This document shows, one piece after another, positions 9,463-21,047 of a DNA stretch of 64,000 nt. Location of the stretch: positions 310,001-374,000 of the forward strand of contig NZ_PZYY01000007.1 of the NCBI RefSeq assembly GCF_003047265.1. The letters are read 5' to 3'. Under the pieces are notes generated by a model. It was given only the letters and a program-made list of their open reading frames with translations, was not told the DNA's origin and did not search any database. A program made the translations under genes and the position numbers. Source of the DNA: Nocardioides terrigena. Lineage in GTDB: Bacteria > Actinomycetota > Actinomycetes > Propionibacteriales > Nocardioidaceae. How positions within the stretch are numbered: the first letter of the stretch is position 1; each line of letters starts with the position of its first letter.

Positions 9463-11076
9463 ATGTCACTCCAGCCCCTCGTCGTCCGCGACCTCTCCGT
9501 CTCGTACGCCGCCCGCCCCGTCCTCACCGGCATCGACCTGCTCGCGCAGCCCGGTCGCCGGATCGGCCTGGTGGGCGAGAACGGCGTCGGCAAGACCACG
9601 CTGCTGCGCGCGATCGCCGGGCGCCTGCCCGCGTCCGCCACGGTCGCCGGCTCGGTCGAGCGCCCCGACGACCTCGTGGTCCTCGGCCAGGAGCCGCCGT
9701 TCCCGGACGCCGCCACCATCGCCGACGTGCTGGTCCGGACCCTGGCCCCGCTGCGCCGGGCGGTCGCCGACGTCGAGCGGCTGGCGGGCGCCCTCGGTGA
9801 AACCGCGACCGACCGGGACGCCTCCGCCGCGGCGTACGACCGGGTCCTCGAGTGGGCGCTGGCTCACGACGCGTGGGACGCGGACCGGCGCGCCGAGGTG
9901 GCGGCCGCCCGGCTCGGCCTGGCCGACCTCGATCCGGGACGGAGGGTGGGGACGCTGTCGGGCGGCCAGCGCACCCGGCTGGCCCTGGCCACGATCATGA
10001 CGACCCGGCCGACCTGCCTGCTCCTCGACGAGCCGACCAACCACCTCGACGACACCGCACTGGAGGTGCTGACCGGCTTCCTCGTGGACCTGCCCGGGGT
10101 GGTGCTGTTCACCAGCCACGACCGCGTCTTCCTCGACGACGTCGCGACCGACCTCGTCGACCTCGACCCGAGCGCGTTCGGCACCGACGGCGAGGGGGGC
10201 CGCCGCTTCGGTGGCGGCTGGACGGCCTACGAGGAGCACCGCCTCGACGCCCGCCGGCGCTGGGAGGAGGCGTACGCCGCGCAGCAGGAGGAGCTCGACG
10301 CGCTGCGGGCCGCGACCCGGATCGGCACGGGCGCGATCGCCCACGGCCGGGGACCGACCGACAACGACAAGTTCGTCCACGCCTTCAAGGGCTCCCGGGT
10401 CGACCGCACCCTGGCCCGGCGCAAGAAGGACGCCGGTCGCCGGCTCGAGGTGGCCGAGCGCGACCAGGTGCGCAAGCCACCCGCGCCGCTGCGCTTCGGG
10501 GGCAGGCTCACCGGGACGGGCCCCACCGGACGGCTCGTGCTCGTGCGAGACCTCGTCGTCGACGGGCGGCTGGACCTGGACCGCCTCGACGTGCACGCCG
10601 GTGAGCACCTGCTCGTGAGCGGCGGCAACGGGACCGGCAAGTCGACCCTGCTGGGCGTCCTCGCCGGTCGGGTGGCGCCCGACCGGGGCACCGCCCAGGT
10701 GGCCGCACGCTCGGTGGCGGAGCTGGCCCAGGACGTCGTGTTCGCGGAGCCCGGTCGCAGCGCGCGGGCGACGTACGACGCGCTGGCCGGCGGCGACGCG
10801 CCACCGCTGCGCGAGCTCGGCCTGCTCCACCCGCGGGACCACGCCCGCCCGGTGGGGGCGCTGTCGGTGGGTCAGCGCCGCCGGCTCGGCCTGGCGGTCG
10901 CCGTGGCGAGCGGGCCCGACCTGCTGCTCCTCGACGAGCCGACCAACCACGTGTCCCTGGCGCTGGCCGGCGAGCTGGAGGAGGCGATCGGCACCAGTGC
11001 CGGCACCGTCGTGGTGGCCAGCCACGACCGCTGGCTGCGGCGGCGGTGGCAGGGGAGCGGTGTGGTGCTCGGCTGA
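9463..11076 (+). CDS. ABC-F subfamily ATPase, ribosome-associated
   Basis: A 537-residue cytosolic protein with two ABC ATPase domains and no membrane segments. Domain 1 has Walker [10 protein letters not shown] (residues 38-46), signature LSGGQRTR and Walker [12 protein letters not shown]. Domain 2 has Walker [10 protein letters not shown] with K393, signature LSVGQRRR and Walker [12 protein letters not shown]. The linker is arginine- and lysine-rich (residues about 290-340), as in ribosome-binding family members. The last aspartate of the second DEPTNHLD is replaced (HVS). ABC-F proteins remodel stalled ribosomes or protect them from antibiotics acting at the peptidyl-transferase centre; which drug, if any, is unknown. 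The ATG at 9463 lacks a strong Shine-Dalgarno, so the short upstream frame and hairpin may matter for expression. Confidence 0.88.
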   Translation: MSLQPLVVRDLSVSYAARPVLTGIDLLAQPGRRIGLVGENGVGKTTLLRAIAGRLPASATVAGSVERPDDLVVLGQEPPFPDAATIADVLVRTLAPLRRAVADVERLAGALGETATDRDASAAAYDRVLEWALAHDAWDADRRAEVAAARLGLADLDPGRRVGTLSGGQRTRLALATIMTTRPTCLLLDEPTNHLDDTALEVLTGFLVDLPGVVLFTSHDRVFLDDVATDLVDLDPSAFGTDGEGGRRFGGGWTAYEEHRLDARRRWEEAYAAQQEELDALRAATRIGTGAIAHGRGPTDNDKFVHAFKGSRVDRTLARRKKDAGRRLEVAERDQVRKPPAPLRFGGRLTGTGPTGRLVLVRDLVVDGRLDLDRLDVHAGEHLLVSGGNGTGKSTLLGVLAGRVAPDRGTAQVAARSVAELAQDVVFAEPGRSARATYDALAGGDAPPLRELGLLHPRDHARPVGALSVGQRRRLGLAVAVASGPDLLLLDEPTNHVSLALAGELEEAIGTSAGTVVVASHDRWLRRRWQGSGVVLG

Positions 11077-11124
11077 GCCTGCCCGGACCGTGGTGCGTGG
11101 TCTCGGACACGGGTCCGTCGCTGG

Positions 11125-11184
11125 TAGGGTCACCGACGCAGAAACATCCTTTAACGATCCGTCCTGTGAGGCGGAGAAGGAGGT
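11125..11184 (+). promoter_or_regulatory. carA promoter -10 and second PyrR-binding leader hairpin
   Basis: TAGGGT (11125-11130) repeats the -10 context of pyrR. The hairpin is the same: upper stem CCGTC (11159-11163) with GGCGG (11170-11174) around a CTGTGA loop (CNGNGA class), and lower stem TCCTT (11147-11151) with AAGGA (11177-11181). The AAGGAGG ribosome site (11177-11183) is again in the lower stem. About 38 of 42 bases match the pyrR copy, and most differences fall in the loop, bulge or spacer. Confidence 0.85.
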
Positions 11185-11189
11185 CGGCG

Positions 11190-12338
11190 TTGCCTGTACG
11201 CGCGCCCGCACTGCTCGTCCTCGAGGACGGGCGCACCTTCCGAGGCGATGCCTTCGGAGCCGAAGGTGAGACCTTCGGTGAGGCGGTGTTCTCCACCGGC
11301 ATGACCGGTTACCAGGAGACCCTCACCGATCCCAGCTACCACCGCCAGGTCGTCGTGATGACGGCCCCGCACGTCGGCAACACCGGCATGAACGACGAGG
11401 ACCCCGAGTCCTCGCGGATCTGGGTCGCCGGCTACGTCGTCCGCGACCCCGCCCGGGTCCCGAGCAGCTGGCGCTCGCAGCGCACGCTCGACGACTCGCT
11501 GCGCGACCAGGGCGTCGTCGGCATCTCCGGCGTCGACACCCGCGCGCTCACCCGCCACCTGCGGGAGCGTGGGGCGATGCGGGTCGGGATCTCCACGACG
11601 GAGACCGACCCCGCGGCCCTGCTCCAGCGGGTGCGCGACTCGGCCGAGATGCGGGGGTCCAACCTGAGCGAGGCCGTCTCCACGCAGGAGGCCTACGTCG
11701 TCCCGGCCGTCGGCGAGCGGCGGTTCACCGTCGCGGCGATCGACCTCGGGATCAAGGCCAACACCCCGCGGATGATGAGCGAGCGCGGCATCGCGGTCCA
11801 CGTGCTGCCCGCCACCGCCTCGATCGACGAGGTCGTGGCCACCGGTGCCGACGGGCTGTTCTTCTCCAACGGCCCCGGCGACCCGGCGGCCACGACGGCC
11901 CAGGTCGACCTGCTGCGGGCCGCGCTCGACCGTGGCCTGCCCTACTTCGGCATCTGCTTCGGCAACCAGCTCTTCGGCCGGGCGCTCGGCTTCGGCACCT
12001 ACAAGCTGACCTACGGGCACCGCGGCATCAACCAGCCGGTGATGGACCGCACCACCGGCAAGGTCGAGGTCACCGCGCACAACCACGGCTTCGCGGTGGA
12101 CGCCCCCCTCGAGGGCAGCACCTCCACGCCGTACGGCGAGGCGACGGTGAGCCACGTCTGCCTCAACGACGACGTGGTCGAGGGCCTCGAGCTGCGCTCG
12201 CCCGCGGGCGAGCTGCTCAGCTTCTCGGTGCAGTACCACCCGGAGGCGGCGGCCGGCCCGCACGACGCGGCGTACCTCTTCGACCGCTTCACCGACCTCA
12301 TGGGGTCTCGCTCGACCAACGACGGGAAGGGAGCCTGA
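11190..12338 (+). CDS. carA: Carbamoyl-phosphate synthase small (glutaminase) subunit
   Basis: CarA hydrolyses glutamine and channels ammonia to CarB for carbamoyl phosphate, feeding both arginine and pyrimidine synthesis. The 382-residue length is normal. The N-terminal CPSase domain ([14 protein letters not shown]) is followed by a class I glutamine amidotransferase domain. The nucleophile is in [15 protein letters not shown] and the His/Glu pair in [13 protein letters not shown]. The start is a TTG at 11190, chosen because AAGGAGG ends 6 nt before it and the PyrR hairpin encloses that site. The first residues then read [15 protein letters not shown]. The stop is 1 nt before the carB ATG. 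Confidence 0.93.
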   Translation: MPVRAPALLVLEDGRTFRGDAFGAEGETFGEAVFSTGMTGYQETLTDPSYHRQVVVMTAPHVGNTGMNDEDPESSRIWVAGYVVRDPARVPSSWRSQRTLDDSLRDQGVVGISGVDTRALTRHLRERGAMRVGISTTETDPAALLQRVRDSAEMRGSNLSEAVSTQEAYVVPAVGERRFTVAAIDLGIKANTPRMMSERGIAVHVLPATASIDEVVATGADGLFFSNGPGDPAATTAQVDLLRAALDRGLPYFGICFGNQLFGRALGFGTYKLTYGHRGINQPVMDRTTGKVEVTAHNHGFAVDAPLEGSTSTPYGEATVSHVCLNDDVVEGLELRSPAGELLSFSVQYHPEAAAGPHDAAYLFDRFTDLMGSRSTNDGKGA

Positions 12339-12339
12339 G

Positions 12340-15626
<3,287 letters not shown>

Positions 15627-15627
<1 letters not shown>

Positions 15628-16658
15628 TGGGTCGTCCCTACCGCCTGCTCTTCGACCACGTGCTGACCCGGGCCGATCCCGAGCGCGCCCACCACGCGGC
15701 GTTCCGGGCGATCCGGGCCGCGGCGCCCGTGGCCCGGCGGGTGCCGGACGTGGCGGGTCGACCGGTCGAGGCGATGGGTCTGCGCTTCCCGCACGCCTTC
15801 GGCGTCGCGGCGGGTTTCGACAAGAACGGCGTCGGCATCGACGCCCTCGGGGCGCTCGGCTTCGGTCACGTCGAGATCGGCACGGTGACCGGCGAGGCGC
15901 AGCCCGGCAACCCGCGACCGCGGCTCTTCCGGCTGCCGCTCGACCGTGCCGTGGTCAACCGGATGGGCTTCAACAACGAGGGTGCCGAGGCGGTCGCGAC
16001 CCGGCTGGCCCGCCGGAGGCGGCCCGAGGGGGCGCCTGTCCTGGGGATCAACATCGGCAAGACCAAGGTCGTGCCGGCCGAGCACGCGATCGCCGACTAC
16101 GAGAAGTCCACCGGCCTGCTCGCGCCGCACGCCGACTACCTCGTCGTCAACGTCAGCTCGCCCAACACTCCCGGCCTGCGGGACCTCCAGGCCGTCGAGG
16201 TCCTCGAGCCGCTGCTGACCGCCGTACGCCGTCGCGCCGACCAGGTCCGTCCCGACGACCGGGTGCCGCTGCTGGTCAAGATCGCTCCCGACCTCAGCGA
16301 CGAGGACGTGCTGGCCGTGGCCGACCTCGCCGTCGCCATCGGCCTGGACGGCCTGATCGCCACCAACACCACCATCACCCGCGAGGGCCTGCGCACCGAC
16401 CCCGCCACCGTCGCGGGGATCGGTGCCGGCGGCCTCAGCGGTGCCCCGCTGCGCGAGCGGGCGACCGCGGTGCTCCGGGCGGTGCGCGAGCGGGTCGGCC
16501 CCGACCTGACGCTCGTCGGCGTCGGCGGGATCAGCACCGCGGCCGACGCACGCGAGCGCCTCGACGCCGGTGCGGACCTGGTCCAGGGCTACACCGCCTT
16601 CGTCTACGAGGGCGCACTGTGGCCGCGCACGCTCGTCGCGGGGCTCCCGTCGGCATGA
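15627..16658 (+). CDS. pyrD: Dihydroorotate dehydrogenase (quinone), class 2
   Basis: This 343-residue flavoprotein oxidises dihydroorotate to orotate and passes electrons to membrane quinone. Class 2 features are clear: an amphipathic N-terminal helix region ([19 protein letters not shown]), [22 protein letters not shown], and the catalytic serine in [14 protein letters not shown] (near residue 180). [18 protein letters not shown] and [10 protein letters not shown] follow, so every key element is present and the enzyme should be active. Start overlaps the carB stop by 1 nt, and the stop overlaps the ATG of the PyrK-like gene by 4 nt. A class 2 enzyme normally needs no PyrK, so the presence of pyrK and a class 1B-like gene directly downstream is odd. 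Confidence 0.94.
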
Positions 16659-17491
16659 CCTCCGAGCCCACCGGCGTCCCGGCCGTGCGCGGCCCGGTCC
16701 ACGTCGTCGGCGAGGTGCTGGCGACCAAGCGTGCCGGTGCCTACCGCCACCTGACCATCGCGGCACCCGGCCTGCCGGAGCGCTTCCGGGCCGGCAACTT
16801 CGTGGCCGTGAGCGTCGGCGACGGTCGCCTGGCCCGGCGTCCGCTGTGGATCCACCGCGTCAAGGAGACCGGCGCCTACGGCCCGACGCTCGACGTGGTC
16901 GTCGAGCCGCGCGGCCCCGGCAGCACCTGGCTGGCCGATCTCCCGGTCGGTGCCCGCCTCCCGGTCACCGGACCGCTGGGGCGTCCGTTCGCGCTGCCCC
17001 GCGAGCCGGTGTCCTGCGTGCTGGTCGGCGAGGGGTACGCCGCGGCGCCGCTCTTCCCGCTCGCCGCCCGGCTGCGCGAGCGCGGCTGCCCCGTCACGCT
17101 GGTCCTCGCCGCGGACGACGAGGGCCACCTGCTCTCCGCGCTGGAGGCCCGGCGCAGCGCCCGCTCGGTCAGCGTCATCACCCGCGACGGCTCGGTGGGC
17201 GCGCGCGGCGACGTGCCGTCGCAGGTCGAGGCCGTCCTCGAGCGCGCCGACGCCGACGTGGTCTACGCCGCCGGGCCGACGGCCACCCTGGCCGCGGTGG
17301 CCGCCGCCGCCGAGCGTCGGGGCGCGTGGAGCCAGGTCGCACTCGAGACCCCGATGGCCTGCGGTACCGGCCTGTGCCAGGGCTGCCCGGTCCCGGTGGT
17401 CGCCGAGGACGGCGTCACCCGGCGGGTGCGCGCCTGCGTCGACGGACCGGTCGTCCGCGGGGACCGGGTCCACTGGGGTGAGCTCGGATGA
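16655..17491 (+). CDS. pyrK: Dihydroorotate dehydrogenase electron-transfer subunit (PyrK family)
   Basis: A 278-residue ferredoxin-reductase-like protein that in class 1B enzymes carries FAD and a [2Fe-2S] cluster and links PyrDB to NAD. The N-terminal FAD barrel contains RPLWIHRV (a variant of the RPxS-type flavin motif). The NAD-like domain has [19 protein letters not shown]. Cluster ligands are intact in [12 protein letters not shown] plus a later cysteine in [11 protein letters not shown]. It starts inside the pyrD stop (ATGA overlap) and ends inside the next gene's ATG region. Because the adjacent PyrDB-like protein lacks catalytic residues, this subunit's electron acceptor is uncertain. 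It may serve another flavoprotein or the degenerate partner. Confidence 0.85.
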   Translation: MTSEPTGVPAVRGPVHVVGEVLATKRAGAYRHLTIAAPGLPERFRAGNFVAVSVGDGRLARRPLWIHRVKETGAYGPTLDVVVEPRGPGSTWLADLPVGARLPVTGPLGRPFALPREPVSCVLVGEGYAAAPLFPLAARLRERGCPVTLVLAADDEGHLLSALEARRSARSVSVITRDGSVGARGDVPSQVEAVLERADADVVYAAGPTATLAAVAAAAERRGAWSQVALETPMACGTGLCQGCPVPVVAEDGVTRRVRACVDGPVVRGDRVHWGELG

Positions 17492-18354
17492 GGTGGGGCA
17501 CCGTCATGGTCGCGAGCGGGTGCGGGGGCACCGGCCGCGAGCTCGCGCCGTACGCCGACCTCGACGGCCTCGACCTCGTCACCCGCTCGATCACGCTCGA
17601 CCCGCGTGCCGGCGGCCCGACGCCCCGGATCGCGGAGACGCCCAGCGGCCTCGTCCACGCCGTCGGCCACCAGAACCCCGGCCTCGAGCACTTCCTCGCG
17701 ACCGAGCTGCCCTGGCTCGTGCGGGCCGGCGTGCGTGTCCACGTGTCCGTCGTCGGCGCCACCATCGGTGAGTACGCCGAGCTCGCGCGCCGCCTCAGCC
17801 GGGCCCCCGGCGTGGCGGGCCTCGAGGTCAACCTCGGTGCGCCCGACCAGGCGGGGGAGGGCCTCTTCGAGGTCCGCGAGCCCTACCACGCGGCCAGCGT
17901 GGTCGCCGCGGTCCGACGCGAGTTCCCCGCCGACCGGCCGGTCCTGGCCAAGCTGCGTCCCGACCTGTCCCGCGCGGTCGAGGGGGCCCGGGCCGTCCAC
18001 GACGCGGGCGCGAGCGGCGTCGTCCTCGGGGACGCCGTCCCGGCGGCCATGCCCGACGGGCGCCCCGGCGGGCTGACCGGCCCGGCCATCACCCCGGTGG
18101 CGCTGCGCTGCGTGCACGAGGTCACCTCAGCGCTGCCGGACGTCGAGGTGGTGGGTGGCGGTGGTGTCGACGGTCCCCGGACCGCGCGGGCCTTCCTCGC
18201 CGCCGGAGCCGTCGGCGTCCAGGTCGGCACCGCACTGCTCCACGACCCCACGACCGTGGCGCGGATCCGCGCCGCCCTGGCCGACGATCACGCCGACGAC
18301 ACGGCCGGCGACCATGCCGGCGATACGGCCGACGACCGAGAGGACCAACGATGA
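17488..18354 (+). CDS. PyrDB-like flavoprotein with a lost dihydroorotate active site
   Basis: A 288-residue TIM-barrel homologue of class 1B dihydroorotate dehydrogenase. FMN-binding elements are kept: ASGCGGTGREL at the start, GGLTGPAITPVALR (about 194-207), VVGGGGVDG (221-229) and VQVGTALLHDP. Substrate elements are not. The catalytic cysteine of NISCPN is A118 in NLGAPD (115-120). The first asparagine of NAIGLQNPG is H57, the lysine of TKTITLEPR is R33, VKLSPN reads AKLRPD, and the asparagine near INT is G181. Dihydroorotate oxidation is therefore unlikely. The last 24 residues are a D/A/H-rich repetitive tail. The gene overlaps pyrK and pyrF by 4 nt each, so it is retained under coupling and is not a decaying pseudogene. 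Confidence 0.85.
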   Translation: MRWGTVMVASGCGGTGRELAPYADLDGLDLVTRSITLDPRAGGPTPRIAETPSGLVHAVGHQNPGLEHFLATELPWLVRAGVRVHVSVVGATIGEYAELARRLSRAPGVAGLEVNLGAPDQAGEGLFEVREPYHAASVVAAVRREFPADRPVLAKLRPDLSRAVEGARAVHDAGASGVVLGDAVPAAMPDGRPGGLTGPAITPVALRCVHEVTSALPDVEVVGGGGVDGPRTARAFLAAGAVGVQVGTALLHDPTTVARIRAALADDHADDTAGDHAGDTADDREDQR

Positions 18355-19181
18355 GCGACCACTTCGGGGCCCGGCTGCACGCGGCCATGCAGGAGCGTGG
18401 CCGCTTCTGCGTGGGCATCGACCCCCACGCGTCCCTGCTGCGCGACTGGGGGCTGTCCGACGACGTCGCCGGGCTGGAGACCTTCGCCCGCACCGTGGTG
18501 GATGCGGTCGCCCCCGAGGTCAGCGTGGTCAAGCCGCAGAGCGCGTTCTTCGAGCGCTTCGGCAGCCGTGGCGTGGCGGTCCTCGAGCGGGTCATCGCCG
18601 ACTCCCGCGCGGCGGGGGCGCTCGTGCTGCTCGACGTCAAGCGCGGCGACATCGGCTCGACCAGCCAGGCCTACGCCGACGCCTACCTCGACCCCGCCTC
18701 CCCGCTGGCCTCCGACGCCATCACGGCCAGCCCCTACCTCGGGTTCGGCTCCCTCGACCCGATGGTCGAGACGGCCCGCCGCCACGGGGCGGGGGTCTTC
18801 GTGCTCGCGCTGACCTCCAACAAGGAGGGCCCCGAGGTGCAGCACGCGTCGACCGGTGGCGGGACCGTCGCCGGCACCGTGCTCGGCCACCTCCGCGCGC
18901 TCAACGCCGGGCTGGAGCCGCTCGGCGACCTCGGCGCCGTCATCGGGGCCACCATCGGCGACAGCGGCGAGGACCTCGACTTCAACGGTCCGGTCCTGGC
19001 CCCGGGCTTCGGCGCCCAGGGCGGGACCGTCGACGACCTCCGCCGGATCTTCGGTCCCGTCGCCCGCCACGTGCTCCCCAGCTCGTCGCGCGAGGTGCTC
19101 TCCGCGGGACCCGACCGCGCCGCCCTGCGCGACGCGGCCCGCCGGGGCAACGACGCCGTCTCCGCCCTCGGCGACGCGTGA
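18351..19181 (+). CDS. pyrF: Orotidine 5'-phosphate decarboxylase (subfamily 2)
   Basis: PyrF decarboxylates OMP to UMP. The 276-residue protein belongs to the longer subfamily 2 found in actinobacteria. The catalytic array is LLDVKRGDIGSTSQAYADAY (about residues 91-110), holding the Asp-Lys-Asp residues. FCVGIDPHASLL near residue 16 and the phosphate-loop SSSREVLSAGP near the C-terminus complete the site. The ATG overlaps the preceding stop by 4 nt. pyrE, needed to make OMP from orotate, is not in the window and must lie elsewhere. Confidence 0.95.
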   Translation: MSDHFGARLHAAMQERGRFCVGIDPHASLLRDWGLSDDVAGLETFARTVVDAVAPEVSVVKPQSAFFERFGSRGVAVLERVIADSRAAGALVLLDVKRGDIGSTSQAYADAYLDPASPLASDAITASPYLGFGSLDPMVETARRHGAGVFVLALTSNKEGPEVQHASTGGGTVAGTVLGHLRALNAGLEPLGDLGAVIGATIGDSGEDLDFNGPVLAPGFGAQGGTVDDLRRIFGPVARHVLPSSSREVLSAGPDRAALRDAARRGNDAVSALGDA

Positions 19182-19615
19182 GGGGCGGGGTCCTGCCGGT
19201 CGCGGCGCTCGTCCTGGGGCTCACCGCCGGCTGCAGCAGTGAGCAGGAGACCTACTGCCAGGCCGTGGAGGACCACCGGGCCGAGCTGAGCGACATCGCC
19301 GCCAGTGAGCAGCCCGGCGCGGTCCTCGGTGCGCTCGACGCCTACCGCGACCTGCGCGAGGAGGCACCGGGCGACCTCCGCGACGAGTGGTCGCAGGTCG
19401 TCACCCGGCTCGAGGCGCTCCAGCAGGCCCTCGACGACGCGGGCGTCGACCCCGCGTCGTACGACCCCGCGACGACCCCGGACGGGCTCCCGGAGGAGGA
19501 CCGCCGGGCGATCGAGGCGGCCGCCCGCGACCTCGGGCAGGCCGAGACGGTCGAGGCGATGGGTGGCATCGAGCAGCAGGCCCTCGACGTGTGCAAGGCC
19601 CCGCTGAGCCAGTAG
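19178..19615 (+). CDS. Small predicted lipoprotein
   Basis: A 145-residue protein starting at a GTG that overlaps the pyrF stop. A short hydrophobic signal (VLPVAALVLGL) ends in a lipobox LTAGC, so mature protein would start at the cysteine near residue 19 and be anchored to the outer face of the membrane. The rest is acidic and helical with two further cysteines (TYCQAV and near the C-terminus, DVCKAP). No enzyme motif is visible. A second lipoprotein at 32795 has a similar plan (lipobox, cysteine about eight residues later, acidic helices, C-terminal cysteine) and may be a distant relative. Confidence 0.7.
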   Translation: MRGGVLPVAALVLGLTAGCSSEQETYCQAVEDHRAELSDIAASEQPGAVLGALDAYRDLREEAPGDLRDEWSQVVTRLEALQQALDDAGVDPASYDPATTPDGLPEEDRRAIEAAARDLGQAETVEAMGGIEQQALDVCKAPLSQ

Positions 19616-19669
19616 CCACCACCGCGGTGTGTCGCCGGTCTCGCGGCACGCGCGGCGTCGTACCCCGCA

Positions 19670-19699
19670 TTGCAGGGCGTCCGTCGTTCTGACTAGATT
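19670..19699 (+). promoter_or_regulatory. mihF promoter
   Basis: TTGCAG (19670-19675) and TAGATT (19694-19699) are separated by 18 nt, the best-formed sigma-70-type promoter in the window. It would drive mihF-gmk-rpoZ-coaBC. Confidence 0.7.
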
Positions 19700-19751
19700 G
19701 ACCGCGTTGCCCCAGCCGACCGCCAGCCCGACTGCCAGAAGGACCCGTTTC

Positions 19752-20078
19752 GTGGCCTTGCCCCCTCTCACGCCCGAGCAGCGCCAGGCGGCCCTCGACA
19801 AGGCTGCCGCCTCCCGACGGGAGCGCGCCGAGGTCAAGAACCGGCTCAAGAACTCGGGCGCCTCGATCATGGACGTCGTCCACGAGGGCCGGGACAACGA
19901 GGTCATCGGCAAGATGCGCGTCGTGGAGCTGCTGCAGTCCATGCCGGGACTCGGCAAGGTGCGTGCCCGGCAGGTCATGGAGCGCCTCGGCATCGCCGAG
20001 AGCCGCCGGGTCCGGGGCCTCGGGATCAAGCAGGTCGCCGCGCTCCAGCGTGAGTTCGGCCCCCGCGAGGAGTCTTGA
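19752..20078 (+). CDS. mihF: Actinobacterial integration host factor MihF
   Basis: MihF is a small nucleoid-associated DNA-binding protein specific to actinobacteria, named for supporting mycobacteriophage L5 integration. It is unrelated in fold to E. coli IHF. The 108-residue product begins [19 protein letters not shown]. It carries the typical basic helix ([13 protein letters not shown]), the helix-two-turn-helix core [22 protein letters not shown], and the [13 protein letters not shown]-contact segment. Start at GTG 19752 is chosen for match to the family N-terminus. Upstream in-frame starts would lie in the promoter. The stop overlaps the gmk TTG by 4 nt, the usual gene order. Confidence 0.93.
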   Translation: MALPPLTPEQRQAALDKAAASRRERAEVKNRLKNSGASIMDVVHEGRDNEVIGKMRVVELLQSMPGLGKVRARQVMERLGIAESRRVRGLGIKQVAALQREFGPREES

Positions 20079-20680
20079 GCGAGCCGCGCAGGTCTCGCCT
20101 GATCGTGCTGGCCGGCCCGACGGCCGTCGGCAAGGGCACGGTCGCCGCCGAGGTGCGTCGCCACCACCCCGAGGTCTGGCTGTCCGTCTCCGCCACCACG
20201 CGCGACCCGCGTCCCGGCGAGGAGAACGGCGTCCACTACTGGTTCGTGTCCGACGACGACTTCGACGCGATGATCGAGCGCGGAGACCTCCTCGAGTGGG
20301 CGACCGTGCACGGCACCCACCGCTACGGCACCCCGCGCGGCCCCGTGGAGCTCGCGCTGGCCTCCGGCCACCCGGCGATGCTCGAGATCGACCTCCAGGG
20401 TGCGCGCCAGGTCCGGCGGACCATGCCCGAGGCGCTGTTCGTCTTCCTGGCACCGCCCTCGTGGGAGGAGCTGGAGCGCCGGCTCGTCGGTCGCGGCACC
20501 GAGACCGAGGCGCAGCGGGAGCGCCGGCTGGCCACGGCGAAGGTCGAGCTGGCCGCCGAGTCGGAGTTCGACGTCACCGTCGTCAACCACGAAGTTCACG
20601 CTGCGGCGGACGAGTTGGTAACCTTGATGACGTTCGACCCTCAGTCGGACCCTGCCCAGGGTCCAGCCACCACCGACTGA
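20075..20680 (+). CDS. gmk: Guanylate kinase
   Basis: Gmk phosphorylates GMP to GDP with ATP. The 201-residue protein has the P-loop GPTAVGKGT (residues 14-22), the GMP-binding segment [21 protein letters not shown], and [16 protein letters not shown]. The lid contains [18 protein letters not shown]. The P-loop reads GPTAVGKGT where many homologues have GPSGVGKGT, a harmless change. Translation starts at a TTG inside the mihF stop. The next gene rpoZ starts 36 nt downstream. Confidence 0.95.
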   Translation: MSEPRRSRLIVLAGPTAVGKGTVAAEVRRHHPEVWLSVSATTRDPRPGEENGVHYWFVSDDDFDAMIERGDLLEWATVHGTHRYGTPRGPVELALASGHPAMLEIDLQGARQVRRTMPEALFVFLAPPSWEELERRLVGRGTETEAQRERRLATAKVELAAESEFDVTVVNHEVHAAADELVTLMTFDPQSDPAQGPATTD

Positions 20681-20716
20681 CCTCCGCACCAACTGACTTC
20701 TGTGAGGCTTCCAGCT

Positions 20717-21046
20717 GTGTCTGCCCCCAACATCGCCGCCGAGGGCGTGACCAACCCCTCGATCGACGACCTGCTCACCAAGACCGACAGCAAGTACAAG
20801 CTGGTTCTCTACAGCGCCAAGCGCGCCCGCCAGATCAACGCCTACTACTCCCAGCTCGGCGAGGGCCTGCTGGAGTACGTCGGCCCGCTCGTCGACACCG
20901 TCGTCCAGGAGAAGCCCCTCTCGATCGCGCTCCGCGAGATCAACGAGGACCTGCTCACGTGCGAGGACGTCGACCCGGCCGAGCTCGCCGCCGAGGAGGC
21001 CGCTGCCGCGGCCGCGCGCGCCGAGGCGTCCAGCTTCACGGAGTGA
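20717..21046 (+). CDS. rpoZ: RNA polymerase omega subunit
   Basis: Omega (109 residues) helps assembly of RNA polymerase by cradling the C-terminal part of beta-prime. The conserved core is [18 protein letters not shown] followed by [15 protein letters not shown], and the C-terminus is acidic and alanine-rich. The GTG at 20717 is preferred to the GTG at 20702 because the latter overlaps the only ribosome site (GAGG, 20704-20707) and family members begin shortly before the NPSIDDLL motif. It lies between gmk and coaBC, the standard actinobacterial order. Confidence 0.93.
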   Translation: MSAPNIAAEGVTNPSIDDLLTKTDSKYKLVLYSAKRARQINAYYSQLGEGLLEYVGPLVDTVVQEKPLSIALREINEDLLTCEDVDPAELAAEEAAAAAARAEASSFTE

Positions 21047-21047
21047 C

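Noticed and set aside
4909-11100. Genomic island or mobile element splitting the pyr locus
   Set aside because: No integrase, transposase, terminal repeats or tRNA, and GC content and codon use match the flanks. Listed only as an unusual gene order.
17488-18354. Pseudogene call for the PyrDB-like gene
   Set aside because: Full-length frame, normal codon bias, conserved FMN-binding parts and 4-nt overlaps on both sides argue for a selected, functional protein.
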